64,000 nt of DNA, taken from NCBI RefSeq assembly GCF_009792295.1, contig NZ_CP039934.1, positions 826,501 to 890,500 on the forward strand. The letters are read 5' to 3'. Each line of letters starts with the position of its first letter. Positions within the stretch are counted from its first letter, which is position 1. The position numbers were made by a program, and so were the translations under genes. This DNA is from Myroides fluvii (GTDB taxonomy: Bacteria; Bacteroidota; Bacteroidia; Flavobacteriales; Flavobacteriaceae). The notes under the pieces are model-generated. The model was given only the letters and a program-made list of their open reading frames with translations, made no database searches and was not told where the DNA came from. Shown here one piece after another: positions 36,791-44,890 of this stretch.

Positions 36791-38179
36791 TTACTCTTTA
36801 TTCATCAACAGATTTAGAACGTAATCCAAGGCATCGTTACTAGATACGCTAACAGTAGGCTGAACCCCTACTTGATCCAATCGCTTTCCATCAGCAGTGT
36901 AAAAATCTGCCGTAGGCAAGACTAATGTAAATCCTTCAGGCAAAGAAAATCGCTCACTATTCAACATAGCTCCTGCCGATTTTTCTCCCACAACTAAAGC
37001 ACGTCTTTCTAACTGAAGCGCATATACCAGTGCTTCTGCCGTGCTGGCCGTTTTATCGTTAATCAACAAATACAAATCCCCCCTAAACCTAGCCTTAGCT
37101 GACGGTTCTGCCAACAAGACAATCCCCTCTTGTTGATGAATATTCGCCAATAACGTTGTAACATTTGGATCACTAAAAGACACAAAAGTGGATCGTTGTG
37201 CTGAAGTAGGCAATTGCGAATGCTGATCAAACCATTGACGAGTTAAAAAAACACCTCCGTCATACGAAGTGGTGGCAACGTGATTTACAAAAGTCAATCC
37301 AGCCTCAATAGAACCCCCTGAATTCCCCCTCAAATCGACAATCAAATGCGCAATATTGCGTTGCTCAATCAGGCGAAAAGCATCTTGCATTTCTACAGTT
37401 GAACCACCAAAACTGCGAATCGTCAACACCCCAATTCCCTTCCCCTTATCCTCAAAGTTCAGTTGCTTTTCACTGCGATTTACAGCTATATGCTCCATTG
37501 TCCCTCTCACTAAAGCAAAGTGGGAAAAAGGGAGTTTCTGCGCATAGTAATAAAACGCAAAAACAAGTTCTAGATCGTCATTCACTTCGGTGGAAATAGC
37601 TTTCATTTTACTTTTAAACGCTTGCCATGACTTACCTTCAATCAAACGACGATTATAAAGATAGCGCTCTGTATCTTCAAATACCTGCTCTAAAACATTT
37701 TGATAATCAGCTAAGGGTAAAACTTCGGCTAATGGATTCCCCGACAAAGTTGCTCGTACTGCTCCACTTTTAGTAGTCAAATCAACCTGTAACTTCCCTT
37801 CTACTAAGGTTCCCTTAAAATAGTAATTTCCCAAAGGAGAACGAAAGATTCCATCGAGCAACAAACCATTGTCTTCGCCCGTGATTTTTCCTTCCTCCAC
37901 AACAATAAATCGCCCTTCTTTAAAAGAAGAGGTAAACGTACGCCCTAGAAAAGAAGTCCAACGACCTAAGACAATTTTATCCGCTCCTTTCCGCGTATGA
38001 GCACGGAAGGTATTTTTTTCTACTTCTATGGATAAAATCAAACGCACCTGCCCAATGTCAGGATGGATAAATTCGACTTTCCAATCACCGCGTAATGGAT
38101 GCTCTCCCTCCTCTGCTTTCACTTGACAGCTAAAAAAGCTAAACACGCTTATCAATGCCGCAAATAACATTCTTTTCAT
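36791..38179 (-). CDS. S41 family peptidase (tricorn/IRBP-like), exported
   Basis: This serine peptidase homologue has 462 residues, a signal peptide (about 1-22), a beta-rich N-terminal domain (about 28-145) and a C-terminal S41 core (about 240-455). The core shows the AHLIVDLRGNSGGS strand, the nucleophile segment INDKTASTAEAL with Ser379, and VVGEKSAGA. In C-terminal processing proteases a catalytic Lys lies 25 residues after the Ser, in a GK pair; here that position is Ala, so it belongs rather with the Ser-His type S41 enzymes. No PDZ domain is evident. The region upstream holds a tandem repeat that may bind the LytTR regulator encoded next to it. Confidence 0.88.
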   Translation of the reverse strand: MKRMLFAALISVFSFFSCQVKAEEGEHPLRGDWKVEFIHPDIGQVRLILSIEVEKNTFRAHTRKGADKIVLGRWTSFLGRTFTSSFKEGRFIVVEEGKITGEDNGLLLDGIFRSPLGNYYFKGTLVEGKLQVDLTTKSGAVRATLSGNPLAEVLPLADYQNVLEQVFEDTERYLYNRRLIEGKSWQAFKSKMKAISTEVNDDLELVFAFYYYAQKLPFSHFALVRGTMEHIAVNRSEKQLNFEDKGKGIGVLTIRSFGGSTVEMQDAFRLIEQRNIAHLIVDLRGNSGGSIEAGLTFVNHVATTSYDGGVFLTRQWFDQHSQLPTSAQRSTFVSFSDPNVTTLLANIHQQEGIVLLAEPSAKARFRGDLYLLINDKTASTAEALVYALQLERRALVVGEKSAGAMLNSERFSLPEGFTLVLPTADFYTADGKRLDQVGVQPTVSVSSNDALDYVLNLLMNKE

Positions 38180-38238
38180 GCGTTATGTATTTTAATTCAA
38201 ACAGTAAAACTGCACATTAAACCAATAACAAACAGAAG

Positions 38239-38278
38239 TTTGGGACGAATAACAACAATTTGGGATGAACGACAAACT
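38239..38278 (-). promoter_or_regulatory. Tandem 20-bp direct repeat, candidate LytTR binding site for the S41 gene
   Basis: Two units, 38239..38258 and 38259..38278, share TTTGGGA-Y-GAA-NN-ACAA at a period of exactly 20 bases. LytTR regulators bind two direct repeats placed about two helical turns apart, and a LytTR gene begins its coding end 47 bases away. The pair lies 60 to 99 bases upstream of the S41 start codon, upstream of a weak -7-like sequence (TACTGTTTG, 38206..38198). Binding is inferred from spacing, position and neighbour. Confidence 0.55.
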
Positions 38279-38324
38279 CCACGAATACAACAGCTAATAA
38301 AACACGTGGATAGAAGACTAAAAA

Positions 38325-39146
38325 CTAATTATCTCGTGCTTTTAAAGCTTGAATGTACGTTCTTGAAACAGGAACTTCATGCTGAATCTCCTTCAAATAC
38401 AGCTTGCCTCCTTGCGCATTTCCTTTTACGCTGAGAAGATAGTTCACATTGACTAAATAGGAACGGTGGCAATATTGTATCTCTTTTAACGACAATTGTT
38501 CTTTTAATTTCTTTAAAGGTAAGCGCATGAGTTGTCGCTTAATTTCTCCTCTTTCTAGGTAGTAAACCGTACAATAATTCCCCTCTGAATGAGCATATAC
38601 AAAATCAGTTTCTTTCAATTGATACGTTTCCTGTAAAACTTCTGTTTTTATACTTACCACCGACTCTTCTTTGCTGGCCTCTTTTTCGCTTGTTTTGCGT
38701 TCAATCACAACAGCAACTCTATCTTGCTCCTCTCTAACCATCACATACTGAAGTAAACTGTGAATAGCGTAAATTGGCAAACCCATCAACAAGGTATAAA
38801 ACAACATTTCCAACCAACCAAAAAAGGTAAGAGAATACGTATAGATAACACTACTATTATACCAATAGCTCAAGATCGAACAACTAAACAAAACGAAACT
38901 CGCTTGTTTCACTTCTCTTTTCCAATTCCAAGAATTATTGGATTGTGGAAATAACAAATCACTAAGTAAAAAACTTGAAAATCCAAAAAAGCCATAAGGC
39001 AATAAAAGCAGATATTTATTGATATGGACAAAGTTATAAGTTCCAAAGGGTTGAAAAACCGCAAGGAAAAAATAACACAATCCACCTAAAAACAAGGAAG
39101 AAAAAAGCGTATGCTTTATCGATTTACATTGTTCAAATAGTACCAT
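38325..39146 (-). CDS. Membrane-bound LytTR family transcriptional regulator
   Basis: This 273-residue protein joins a membrane domain to a LytTR DNA-binding domain. The N-terminal 135 residues hold four hydrophobic segments (about 16-34, 43-63, 80-99, 110-133). A polar linker rich in Lys and Glu (about 140-165) leads to the LytTR domain (about 170-270), with ETDFVYAHSEGNYCTVYYLE, IQYCHRSYLVNVNYLLSV and the C-terminal VPVSRTYIQAL. No receiver or kinase domain is present, so the signal must come through the membrane part. It is encoded 145 bases upstream of the S41 peptidase on the same strand, with a tandem repeat in the gap. Confidence 0.92.
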   Translation of the reverse strand: MVLFEQCKSIKHTLFSSLFLGGLCYFFLAVFQPFGTYNFVHINKYLLLLPYGFFGFSSFLLSDLLFPQSNNSWNWKREVKQASFVLFSCSILSYWYNSSVIYTYSLTFFGWLEMLFYTLLMGLPIYAIHSLLQYVMVREEQDRVAVVIERKTSEKEASKEESVVSIKTEVLQETYQLKETDFVYAHSEGNYCTVYYLERGEIKRQLMRLPLKKLKEQLSLKEIQYCHRSYLVNVNYLLSVKGNAQGGKLYLKEIQHEVPVSRTYIQALKARDN

Positions 39147-39439
39147 TTCTCACAAAACAAACAAAGGTTTATCCAAAATAATCATCCGAATTCTTCACTA
39201 GATTATGCTGTTAGACATATTCATTGGCTCACCTTTTCATACAAATAGCAAAGGCATTTACTTGCATCCTTTTTCATTTTCTTTTCGTACTCAATTCCTG
39301 ATTCATCTCCGATTTCCCTTCTATTATCATACAAATTACAAAGAAATAAACTATATTTATAACAATTAGAAAAGTTTACTCGTAATTGTGTTTTAAAAAC
39401 ACTTTTGTTTGTTAATTTTACAGCTTTAAAAATTGCATT
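39147..39439. other. Longest gene-free stretch, divergent region between the LytTR gene and ftsX
   Basis: These 293 bases separate divergent genes and must hold both promoters. I find no exact TAnnTTTG box with a TTG partner for either gene. The one element I can name is the second copy of the 19-base AT-rich repeat. An 81-codon frame on the minus strand that starts inside ftsX has no family features and is not called. Confidence 0.6.
39344..39362 (+). repeat. 19-base AT-rich repeat, copy 2 (upstream of ftsX)
   Basis: This is an exact copy of the sequence at 36718..36736 in the same orientation. It lies about 80 bases upstream of the ftsX start. Confidence 0.4.
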
Positions 39440-40321
39440 ATGGCGTCTACTTATGAAAAATACCAAAAGCGAAAATTAATTTCGTCTTATTTTTCTGTAA
39501 TATTAAGTATTTTCTTGGTTCTCTCCTTGTTAGGAGCCTTGAGTTTATTTGTAATTAACTCCAAAAGAATATCGAATAATTTCCGAGAGAATATTCCAAT
39601 GACTCTCTATTTTTCCGACAAAGCTACACAAAATGACTTTGATCAATTTACGAAGAAATTAGGGCAATCACCTTATATTAAAACGTATACGTTCATTTCT
39701 AAAGAAGAAGCAGCGGAAAGCCAGAAAGAGGATCTTGGAGAGAATTTTCTTGAATTTTTGGGATATAACCCCCTACAAAACTCGTATGATGTTTATGTAA
39801 AAGGTGATTACGTAGTGGGAGATAGTTTAGCAAAAATAGAGGAAACCTTTATGAAAACCCCTCACATTGCAGAAATATCATATAATAAGCAATTGGTTGA
39901 TTTAGTTAACAGCAATATTGCACGCATCACCAATTGGGTATTAATCATTGCGGGTATTCTGACGATTGTATCGATGTTATTAATCAACAGTTCCTTGCGT
40001 TTATTGATCTTTTCTAGCCGTTTTACAATCAAAACCATGCAAATGGTTGGCGCAACCAAGCGCTTTATTCGCCGTCCTTTTATTTGGCACAGCATGCGTT
40101 TGGGCTTAATCGGATCAATCCTAGCGGTTATTGCTTTAGTTGCTCTAACCTTTTACCTAGATAAAAAATTCCCCGACCTCGAACTTGACCCTACAGTAAA
40201 TTACATGCCTTTGGTTATCGTTGGATTGGGCATTATCTTAGCAGGTGTTATCATTACAACAATTAGCACATTTTTCGCTACTCAGCGATTCTTAAACCTC
40301 AAATCAGACGAACTTTATTAA
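39440..40321 (+). CDS. ftsX: Cell division protein FtsX
   Basis: FtsX is the permease-like partner of the ATPase FtsE; together they activate peptidoglycan hydrolases at division. The 293 residues show a cytoplasmic N-terminus, a first membrane segment (about 20-41), an extracellular loop (about 45-160: NIPMTLYFSDKATQNDFDQF) and three more segments (about 168-190, 215-240, 257-283). MVGATKRFIRRPFIWHSMRLG is a typical FtsX motif. FtsE is not adjacent, as is common in this phylum. It heads an operon with DUF3098, uppP and truB. Confidence 0.94.
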   Translation: MASTYEKYQKRKLISSYFSVILSIFLVLSLLGALSLFVINSKRISNNFRENIPMTLYFSDKATQNDFDQFTKKLGQSPYIKTYTFISKEEAAESQKEDLGENFLEFLGYNPLQNSYDVYVKGDYVVGDSLAKIEETFMKTPHIAEISYNKQLVDLVNSNIARITNWVLIIAGILTIVSMLLINSSLRLLIFSSRFTIKTMQMVGATKRFIRRPFIWHSMRLGLIGSILAVIALVALTFYLDKKFPDLELDPTVNYMPLVIVGLGIILAGVIITTISTFFATQRFLNLKSDELY

Positions 40322-40323
40322 AT

Positions 40324-40569
40324 ATGAAAAAAGAGAACAACCCTACTGGTTTTTTGTTTTCCAAACAAAACTACATTTGGCTACTCGCAAGTTTTGCGAT
40401 TATCGCCTTGAGTTTTATCCTTATGGGTGGAGCTTCTAATGATGATCCTACACAATTTAATGAAGCCATCTATAGCTTCAGAAGAATTCACCTCGCACCA
40501 GCCGTATTTTTTATTGGTATTGGGGTAGCTATTTATTCTATTTTTAAAAAAGATAAAAAACAATCATAA
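40324..40569 (+). CDS. DUF3098 family small membrane protein
   Basis: This 81-residue protein has two membrane segments (about residues 17-36 and 55-74) separated by a conserved linker with MGGASNDDPTQFNEAIYSFR, characteristic of DUF3098 in Bacteroidota. The function is unknown. It lies 2 bases after ftsX and 12 bases before uppP, which is a conserved arrangement and suggests a role in the envelope or division. Confidence 0.9.
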   Translation: MKKENNPTGFLFSKQNYIWLLASFAIIALSFILMGGASNDDPTQFNEAIYSFRRIHLAPAVFFIGIGVAIYSIFKKDKKQS

Positions 40570-40581
40570 CAAACTATTTTT

Positions 40582-41391
40582 ATGGATTTAATACAAGCCA
40601 TCCTTCTAGCTATAGTAGAGGGACTTACTGAATATTTACCCGTTTCTTCTACTGCTCACATGATTTTTTTGAGTTCGTACTACGGAATTCAGGAAGATGA
40701 TTTTGTAAAACTTTTTCAAACCGCCATTCAGTTCGGAGCTATTTTAGCTGTTGTTGCTCTTTATTGGCGTAAGTTTTTTGATTTCAGTCGTATTTCATTC
40801 TATAAAAAATTGATTTTTGCTGTTATTCCAGCACTAGTTTTAGGAAAATTACTAGACGAAAAAATTGATGCCGTTTTAGGAAAAACGATTTACATAGCCA
40901 TCATGCTAATTGTGGGGGGGATTGTTTTAATTTTTATTGATAAATACTTTAAAAATCCAAAGACAACACGAGAAGAAGACATTACAGTCAAGCAAGCAGT
41001 AACCATTGGATTTTGGCAGTGCTTAGCGATGATGCCTGGAACAAGTCGTTCAGCCGCCTCGATTATTGGAGGAATGCAACAAGGGCTCTCTCGTCAAGTA
41101 GCCGCTGAATTCTCTTTCTTTTTAGCCGTTCCTACAATGGCTGCCGTAACCGTATATTCTATCGTATTTAAAAAATACGAATCGGGAAAAATGGGCTATG
41201 AATTACTTTTTGACAATGCCGACAACTTAAAATTATTCCTTTTAGGCAACGTATTAGCGTTTATCGTTTCTATTGTAGCGATCAAATTTTTCATCGGAAT
41301 TATCAAAAAATACGGCTTTAAACCTTGGGGATACTATCGCATTATTGCAGGTGTTATCTTATTGATTTACTTCGGATACTTAAAAAACTAA
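40582..41391 (+). CDS. uppP: Undecaprenyl-diphosphatase UppP (BacA)
   Basis: The enzyme removes a phosphate from undecaprenyl pyrophosphate, recycling the lipid carrier for cell-wall synthesis. It has 269 residues and about eight membrane segments. Both active-site motifs are intact: EGLTEYLPVSSTAHM (residues 13-27) and MPGTSRSAASIIGG (about 153-166). It lies between DUF3098 and truB in a tight operon. Confidence 0.96.
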   Translation: MDLIQAILLAIVEGLTEYLPVSSTAHMIFLSSYYGIQEDDFVKLFQTAIQFGAILAVVALYWRKFFDFSRISFYKKLIFAVIPALVLGKLLDEKIDAVLGKTIYIAIMLIVGGIVLIFIDKYFKNPKTTREEDITVKQAVTIGFWQCLAMMPGTSRSAASIIGGMQQGLSRQVAAEFSFFLAVPTMAAVTVYSIVFKKYESGKMGYELLFDNADNLKLFLLGNVLAFIVSIVAIKFFIGIIKKYGFKPWGYYRIIAGVILLIYFGYLKN

Positions 41392-41393
41392 CT

Positions 41394-42101
41394 ATGCAAT
41401 TTTCAGCAGAAGCTTTTCAAGAAGGTCAAGTCTTATTGATTGACAAACCTTTACATTGGTCTTCTTTCCAAGCCGTGAACAAGATTAAATGGCTATTAAA
41501 AAAAGAGTATGGGCTTAAAAAAATCAAAGTAGGACACGCGGGAACGCTAGATCCTTTAGCAACGGGATTATTGTTGATTTGCACAGGAAAAGCCACAAAA
41601 ACAATCACAGATTTACAAGGGCAAGAAAAAGAATATACCGGTACGTTTACTATCGGTGCCACGACCCCTTCCTATGACTTAGAAACGGAGGTTAATGAAA
41701 CATTTCCGATTGATCATATCACCGAAGAAATGATTGAACAAACACGAATCAGCTTTTTAGGCACCACCGAACAGCGTCCTCCTATTTTCTCCGCTTTGAA
41801 AAAAGATGGGAAAAGGTTGTATGAGCACGCGAGAAAAGGAGAGGAAGTGGAAATTAGCACGCGCCCCATTACAATTTCCGCTTTTGAGTTGACGCGTATT
41901 GCACTACCCGAAATTGACTTTAGAGTTGCTTGTTCAAAGGGAACTTACATTCGTTCTTTAGCTTTTGATTACGGTCAGAAATTAAAGAGTGGAGGCCATT
42001 TAACGGCATTGCGCCGCACAAAAATTGGCGAATACGATGTAGTGAATGCATTGAGTATTGAAGAATTTGAAGAGCAAGTACTAAGCTCTAAACCACAATA
42101 A
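41394..42101 (+). CDS. truB: tRNA pseudouridine(55) synthase TruB
   Basis: TruB makes pseudouridine 55 in the T-loop of tRNAs. The ATG at 41394 (MQFSAEAFQEGQVLLIDKPL) gives 235 residues; an upstream in-frame start at 41325 lies within uppP and is rejected. The catalytic Asp is in KVGHAGTLDPLATGLLL, and GTYIRSLAFDYGQKL is the RNA-binding motif near the end of the core. It starts 2 bases after uppP and is the last gene of the operon. Confidence 0.96.
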   Translation: MQFSAEAFQEGQVLLIDKPLHWSSFQAVNKIKWLLKKEYGLKKIKVGHAGTLDPLATGLLLICTGKATKTITDLQGQEKEYTGTFTIGATTPSYDLETEVNETFPIDHITEEMIEQTRISFLGTTEQRPPIFSALKKDGKRLYEHARKGEEVEISTRPITISAFELTRIALPEIDFRVACSKGTYIRSLAFDYGQKLKSGGHLTALRRTKIGEYDVVNALSIEEFEEQVLSSKPQ

Positions 42102-42135
42102 AAAAACAAGAGGCTACTCCTGCGGAGTAGCCTCT
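42101..42135 (-). terminator. Terminator between truB and the DUF779 gene
   Basis: A perfect 12-bp stem (42109..42120 with 42124..42135) and 3-base loop lies between convergent genes. The T-run is on the minus strand, so it chiefly ends the aldehyde dehydrogenase-DUF779 transcript; it may also stop plus-strand transcription, with a weaker tail. Confidence 0.8.
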
Positions 42136-42158
42136 CTCATTTGATCGTATTAAAGCAA

Positions 42159-42539
42159 TTATTCATTTAAAATTACCTCCTCAAGCTGAGACAGCTCTTC
42201 TGGTGTAAACATACGATACATTATTGTAAAGGTTTTTTGTTTGGGGATTTCTAACGAAAAACCCCCGGCGCCAAAACCATCAGTCACATCTAGTGTAAAA
42301 TGGGCGTGTTTCCAATACTCGAATAAATCGCGATCGACCCAAAAATCAAAACCACACACTTCTCCTATCTTGACATCTCTGCGTCTTAAGTAATACCCTC
42401 CCTTCACAAAACACATGGGTTGTGTCCCTTCACAACAGCCTCCAGCCTGGTAGAACATCAAATCGCCATGTTCGGCTTGTAGTTCTTTAATCAGGGCTTT
42501 CGCTTTGTCTGTTACATCAATACGGCTAACTTTCGACAT
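42159..42539 (-). CDS. DUF779 domain protein
   Basis: This 126-residue protein contains the conserved YQAGGCCEGTQPMCF segment (about residues 30-44) and VCGFDFWVDRDLFEYWKHAH, typical of DUF779. Members are encoded next to aldehyde dehydrogenases across bacteria; the Cys pair and His residues could bind a metal, but the role is not established. It follows the dehydrogenase by 15 bases and ends at a clear terminator. Confidence 0.92.
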   Translation of the reverse strand: MSKVSRIDVTDKAKALIKELQAEHGDLMFYQAGGCCEGTQPMCFVKGGYYLRRRDVKIGEVCGFDFWVDRDLFEYWKHAHFTLDVTDGFGAGGFSLEIPKQKTFTIMYRMFTPEELSQLEEVILNE

Positions 42540-42554
42540 CTTGTACTGTATTTT

Positions 42555-44060
42555 TTAAAAGAATCCCATTTTATTCTTGTTGTATGAAATCAACATGTTT
42601 TTTGTTTGACGATAGTGTCCCAACATCATTTTGTGGTTTTCACGTCCAATCCCCGATTGTTTATATCCGCCAAATGGAGCACCTGCAGGATAATTGTGAT
42701 AGTTGTTTACCCAAACACGTCCTGCTTTTATCGCTCTTGGAATTTGGTACAATTGATGGGCATCACGCGTCCATACTCCTGCTCCTAAACCATATAGTGT
42801 GTCATTCGCGATTTCAATCGCTTCTTTTTCATCTTTGAAGGTGGTCACAGCTAGTACTGGTCCGAAAATTTCCTCTTGGAAAATACGCATCTTGTTGTGT
42901 CCTTTAAACAAGGTGGGTTGAATGTAATATCCCGTTTCTAAATCCCCGCCTAAATGATTGACATCTCCTCCAACTAACAACTCTGCACCTTCTTCTATTC
43001 CTAGCTTTAGATACGCGCTAATCTTGTCGTATTGAACTTTTGAAGCTTGCGCCCCCATCATCGTTGTTGGGTCTAGCGGATTTCCAACTTTAATCGCTTT
43101 TACGCGCTCAATCACCCGTGCGATAAACTTATCATAAATACTCTCCTGAATCAACAAACGAGAAGGACATGTACAAATCTCTCCTTGATTAAAGGCAAAT
43201 AATACCGCTCCTTCTATGGCCTTGTCTAGGTATTCGTCATCGTGATCCATAATAGATTCGAAGAACACATTGGGAGACTTCCCTCCTAATTCTAAGGTAA
43301 CTGGAATGATATTTTCTGTGGCATACTGCATCACCAAACGACCTGTTGCTGTTGATCCGGTAAAAGCAGCTTTGCTAATTTTTGGATTTGTCACTAATTT
43401 TTGCCCCAATTGCGAACCAAAACCATTGACAATATTGATTACTCCAGCCGGAACTAGGTCTCCGATTAACTCCATCAATACCAGAATAGAAATCGGCGTA
43501 CTTTCGGCGGGTTTTAAAACAACACAGTTTCCTGCGGCCAATGCCGGAGCCAATTTCCAAACAGCCATTAAAATCGGGAAATTCCAAGGAATAATTTGAG
43601 CCACAACACCAAGAGGTTCGTGTACAATCATCGAAACTGTATGCTCATCTAATTCAACTACAGAACCTTCTTCTGCGCGAATCACTCCTGCAAAATAGCG
43701 AAAATGATCAATAGCTAGTGGAATATCGGCATTCATTGTTTCGCGAATCGCCTTTCCGTTATCTATCGTTTCTACTTGTGCCAAATAAGCTAAATTCTCT
43801 TCCATGCGATCAGCAATGCGAAATAGAATATTACTGCGTTCCGCAGCGGAAGTCTTACTCCAAGTTTCAAATGCTTTATCCGCCGCATCAATTGCAAGAA
43901 TCAAATCTTCTTCCGTTGAATGTGCTGCTTTAGTAAACGGTTTTCCGTTAATTGGCGTAATCGAGTCTAAATAATTTCCTTGTACAGGATCCACAAACTT
44001 GCCATTGATATAGTTTCCGTATTGCTCTTTAAACTTGGGAAATTGAATGTTATTGGACAT
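42555..44060 (-). CDS. NAD-dependent aldehyde dehydrogenase
   Basis: The enzyme oxidises aldehydes to acids. The 501 residues show the standard fold: VAQIIPWNFPILMAVWKLAP (about 155-174), GSTATGRLVMQYA, the catalytic Glu in TLELGGKSPNVFF and the nucleophile region FNQGEICTCPSRL (about 296-308), in which the second Cys aligns with the catalytic one. YHNYPAGAPFGGYKQSGIGR marks the C-terminal end. It resembles the ExaC/acetaldehyde-type enzymes that pair with DUF779 proteins, but the substrate cannot be fixed from sequence. Confidence 0.93.
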   Translation of the reverse strand: MSNNIQFPKFKEQYGNYINGKFVDPVQGNYLDSITPINGKPFTKAAHSTEEDLILAIDAADKAFETWSKTSAAERSNILFRIADRMEENLAYLAQVETIDNGKAIRETMNADIPLAIDHFRYFAGVIRAEEGSVVELDEHTVSMIVHEPLGVVAQIIPWNFPILMAVWKLAPALAAGNCVVLKPAESTPISILVLMELIGDLVPAGVINIVNGFGSQLGQKLVTNPKISKAAFTGSTATGRLVMQYATENIIPVTLELGGKSPNVFFESIMDHDDEYLDKAIEGAVLFAFNQGEICTCPSRLLIQESIYDKFIARVIERVKAIKVGNPLDPTTMMGAQASKVQYDKISAYLKLGIEEGAELLVGGDVNHLGGDLETGYYIQPTLFKGHNKMRIFQEEIFGPVLAVTTFKDEKEAIEIANDTLYGLGAGVWTRDAHQLYQIPRAIKAGRVWVNNYHNYPAGAPFGGYKQSGIGRENHKMMLGHYRQTKNMLISYNKNKMGFF

Positions 44061-44203
44061 AAATAATTCGTTTTTTATGGTTAATCCTCCTAATATACAA
44101 TTAATTACAAATCAAGACAATGCCTATTAATGGATTATATAAAATTTAACACAACAAAAAAAATACCACTTGACACCTAATTTCAAAGGTTTTCCTTCTT
44201 TCA

Positions 44204-44234
44204 TTGCGAATCTATAGGGATAGTTTTACTTTTG
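44204..44234 (+). promoter_or_regulatory. Promoter of the YiiX-like hydrolase gene (TTG-N20-TACTTTTG)
   Basis: TTG at 44204..44206 and TACTTTTG at 44227..44234 are separated by 20 bases, a near-ideal match to the Bacteroidetes vegetative promoter. The leader before the ATG at 44253 would be about twelve bases. Confidence 0.65.
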
Positions 44235-44252
44235 TTGAAACACGAAAGGCAT

Positions 44253-44876
44253 ATGAAAAAAATACTTGCGCTTATTGGTTTACTATGCACAATAAGCTAC
44301 GCACAACAGACCCCGTTTAAAGAAGGCGATTTGATTTTTCAAGAGCTAAAATGTGGACCTTTGTGTGATGCGATTAACGAGGTAACGTATGGATATGAAG
44401 GACTAAACTTCAATCATATGGGAATGGTCATTGAGTATGAAGGTAGTTTGCAAGTTATCGAAGCCACTTGGCCCGCAGTATGCATCACGCCTTTGGATCA
44501 ATTTCTAAATAAAACGCCAGAACCCATGTATTTAGGGCGCATTATCAAAAAGCACGAGAAATTAATTCCAAAAGCAAAGGAATTCGCCTTAAAACAAGTT
44601 GGAGTTCCGTATGACGATAATTACCTATATGCCAATGGCAAATACTATTGTTCTGAACTTATCTACGATGCATTTAAATCGGCCAATAAAAACAAAGAAT
44701 TCTTTAAGATGTACCCCATGACTTACCGTTCAAAATATACCGGAGAGTTCTTTCCCGTGTGGGTACAATACTTCGAAAAATTAGACCAAGTCATTCCCGA
44801 AGGAGCATTAGGATGCAATCCCGCGGGAATTACTTGGTCCAAAAACATCACAATCTCAGGTCCTATCGTCCCTTAG
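44253..44876 (+). CDS. YiiX/YebB-like NlpC/P60 family cysteine hydrolase, exported
   Basis: This 207-residue protein has a signal peptide (about residues 1-18) and the circularly permuted NlpC/P60 fold of YiiX-like enzymes. The His is in NFNHMGMVIEYEG (His55) and the Cys nucleophile in YYCSELIYDAF (Cys133), so the order His then Cys is inverted as expected for this group. The ATG at 44253 is chosen over 44232, which overlaps the promoter. The substrate may be an amide or ester bond in the envelope; no more can be said. It is a single-gene unit. Confidence 0.88.
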   Translation: MKKILALIGLLCTISYAQQTPFKEGDLIFQELKCGPLCDAINEVTYGYEGLNFNHMGMVIEYEGSLQVIEATWPAVCITPLDQFLNKTPEPMYLGRIIKKHEKLIPKAKEFALKQVGVPYDDNYLYANGKYYCSELIYDAFKSANKNKEFFKMYPMTYRSKYTGEFFPVWVQYFEKLDQVIPEGALGCNPAGITWSKNITISGPIVP

Positions 44877-44890
44877 TGCTTGTTTTAATT

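Noticed and set aside
39221..39466. 81-codon minus-strand frame between the LytTR gene and ftsX
   Set aside because: It starts inside ftsX, has no recognisable features and no promoter box, and overlaps the region that must contain the ftsX promoter.
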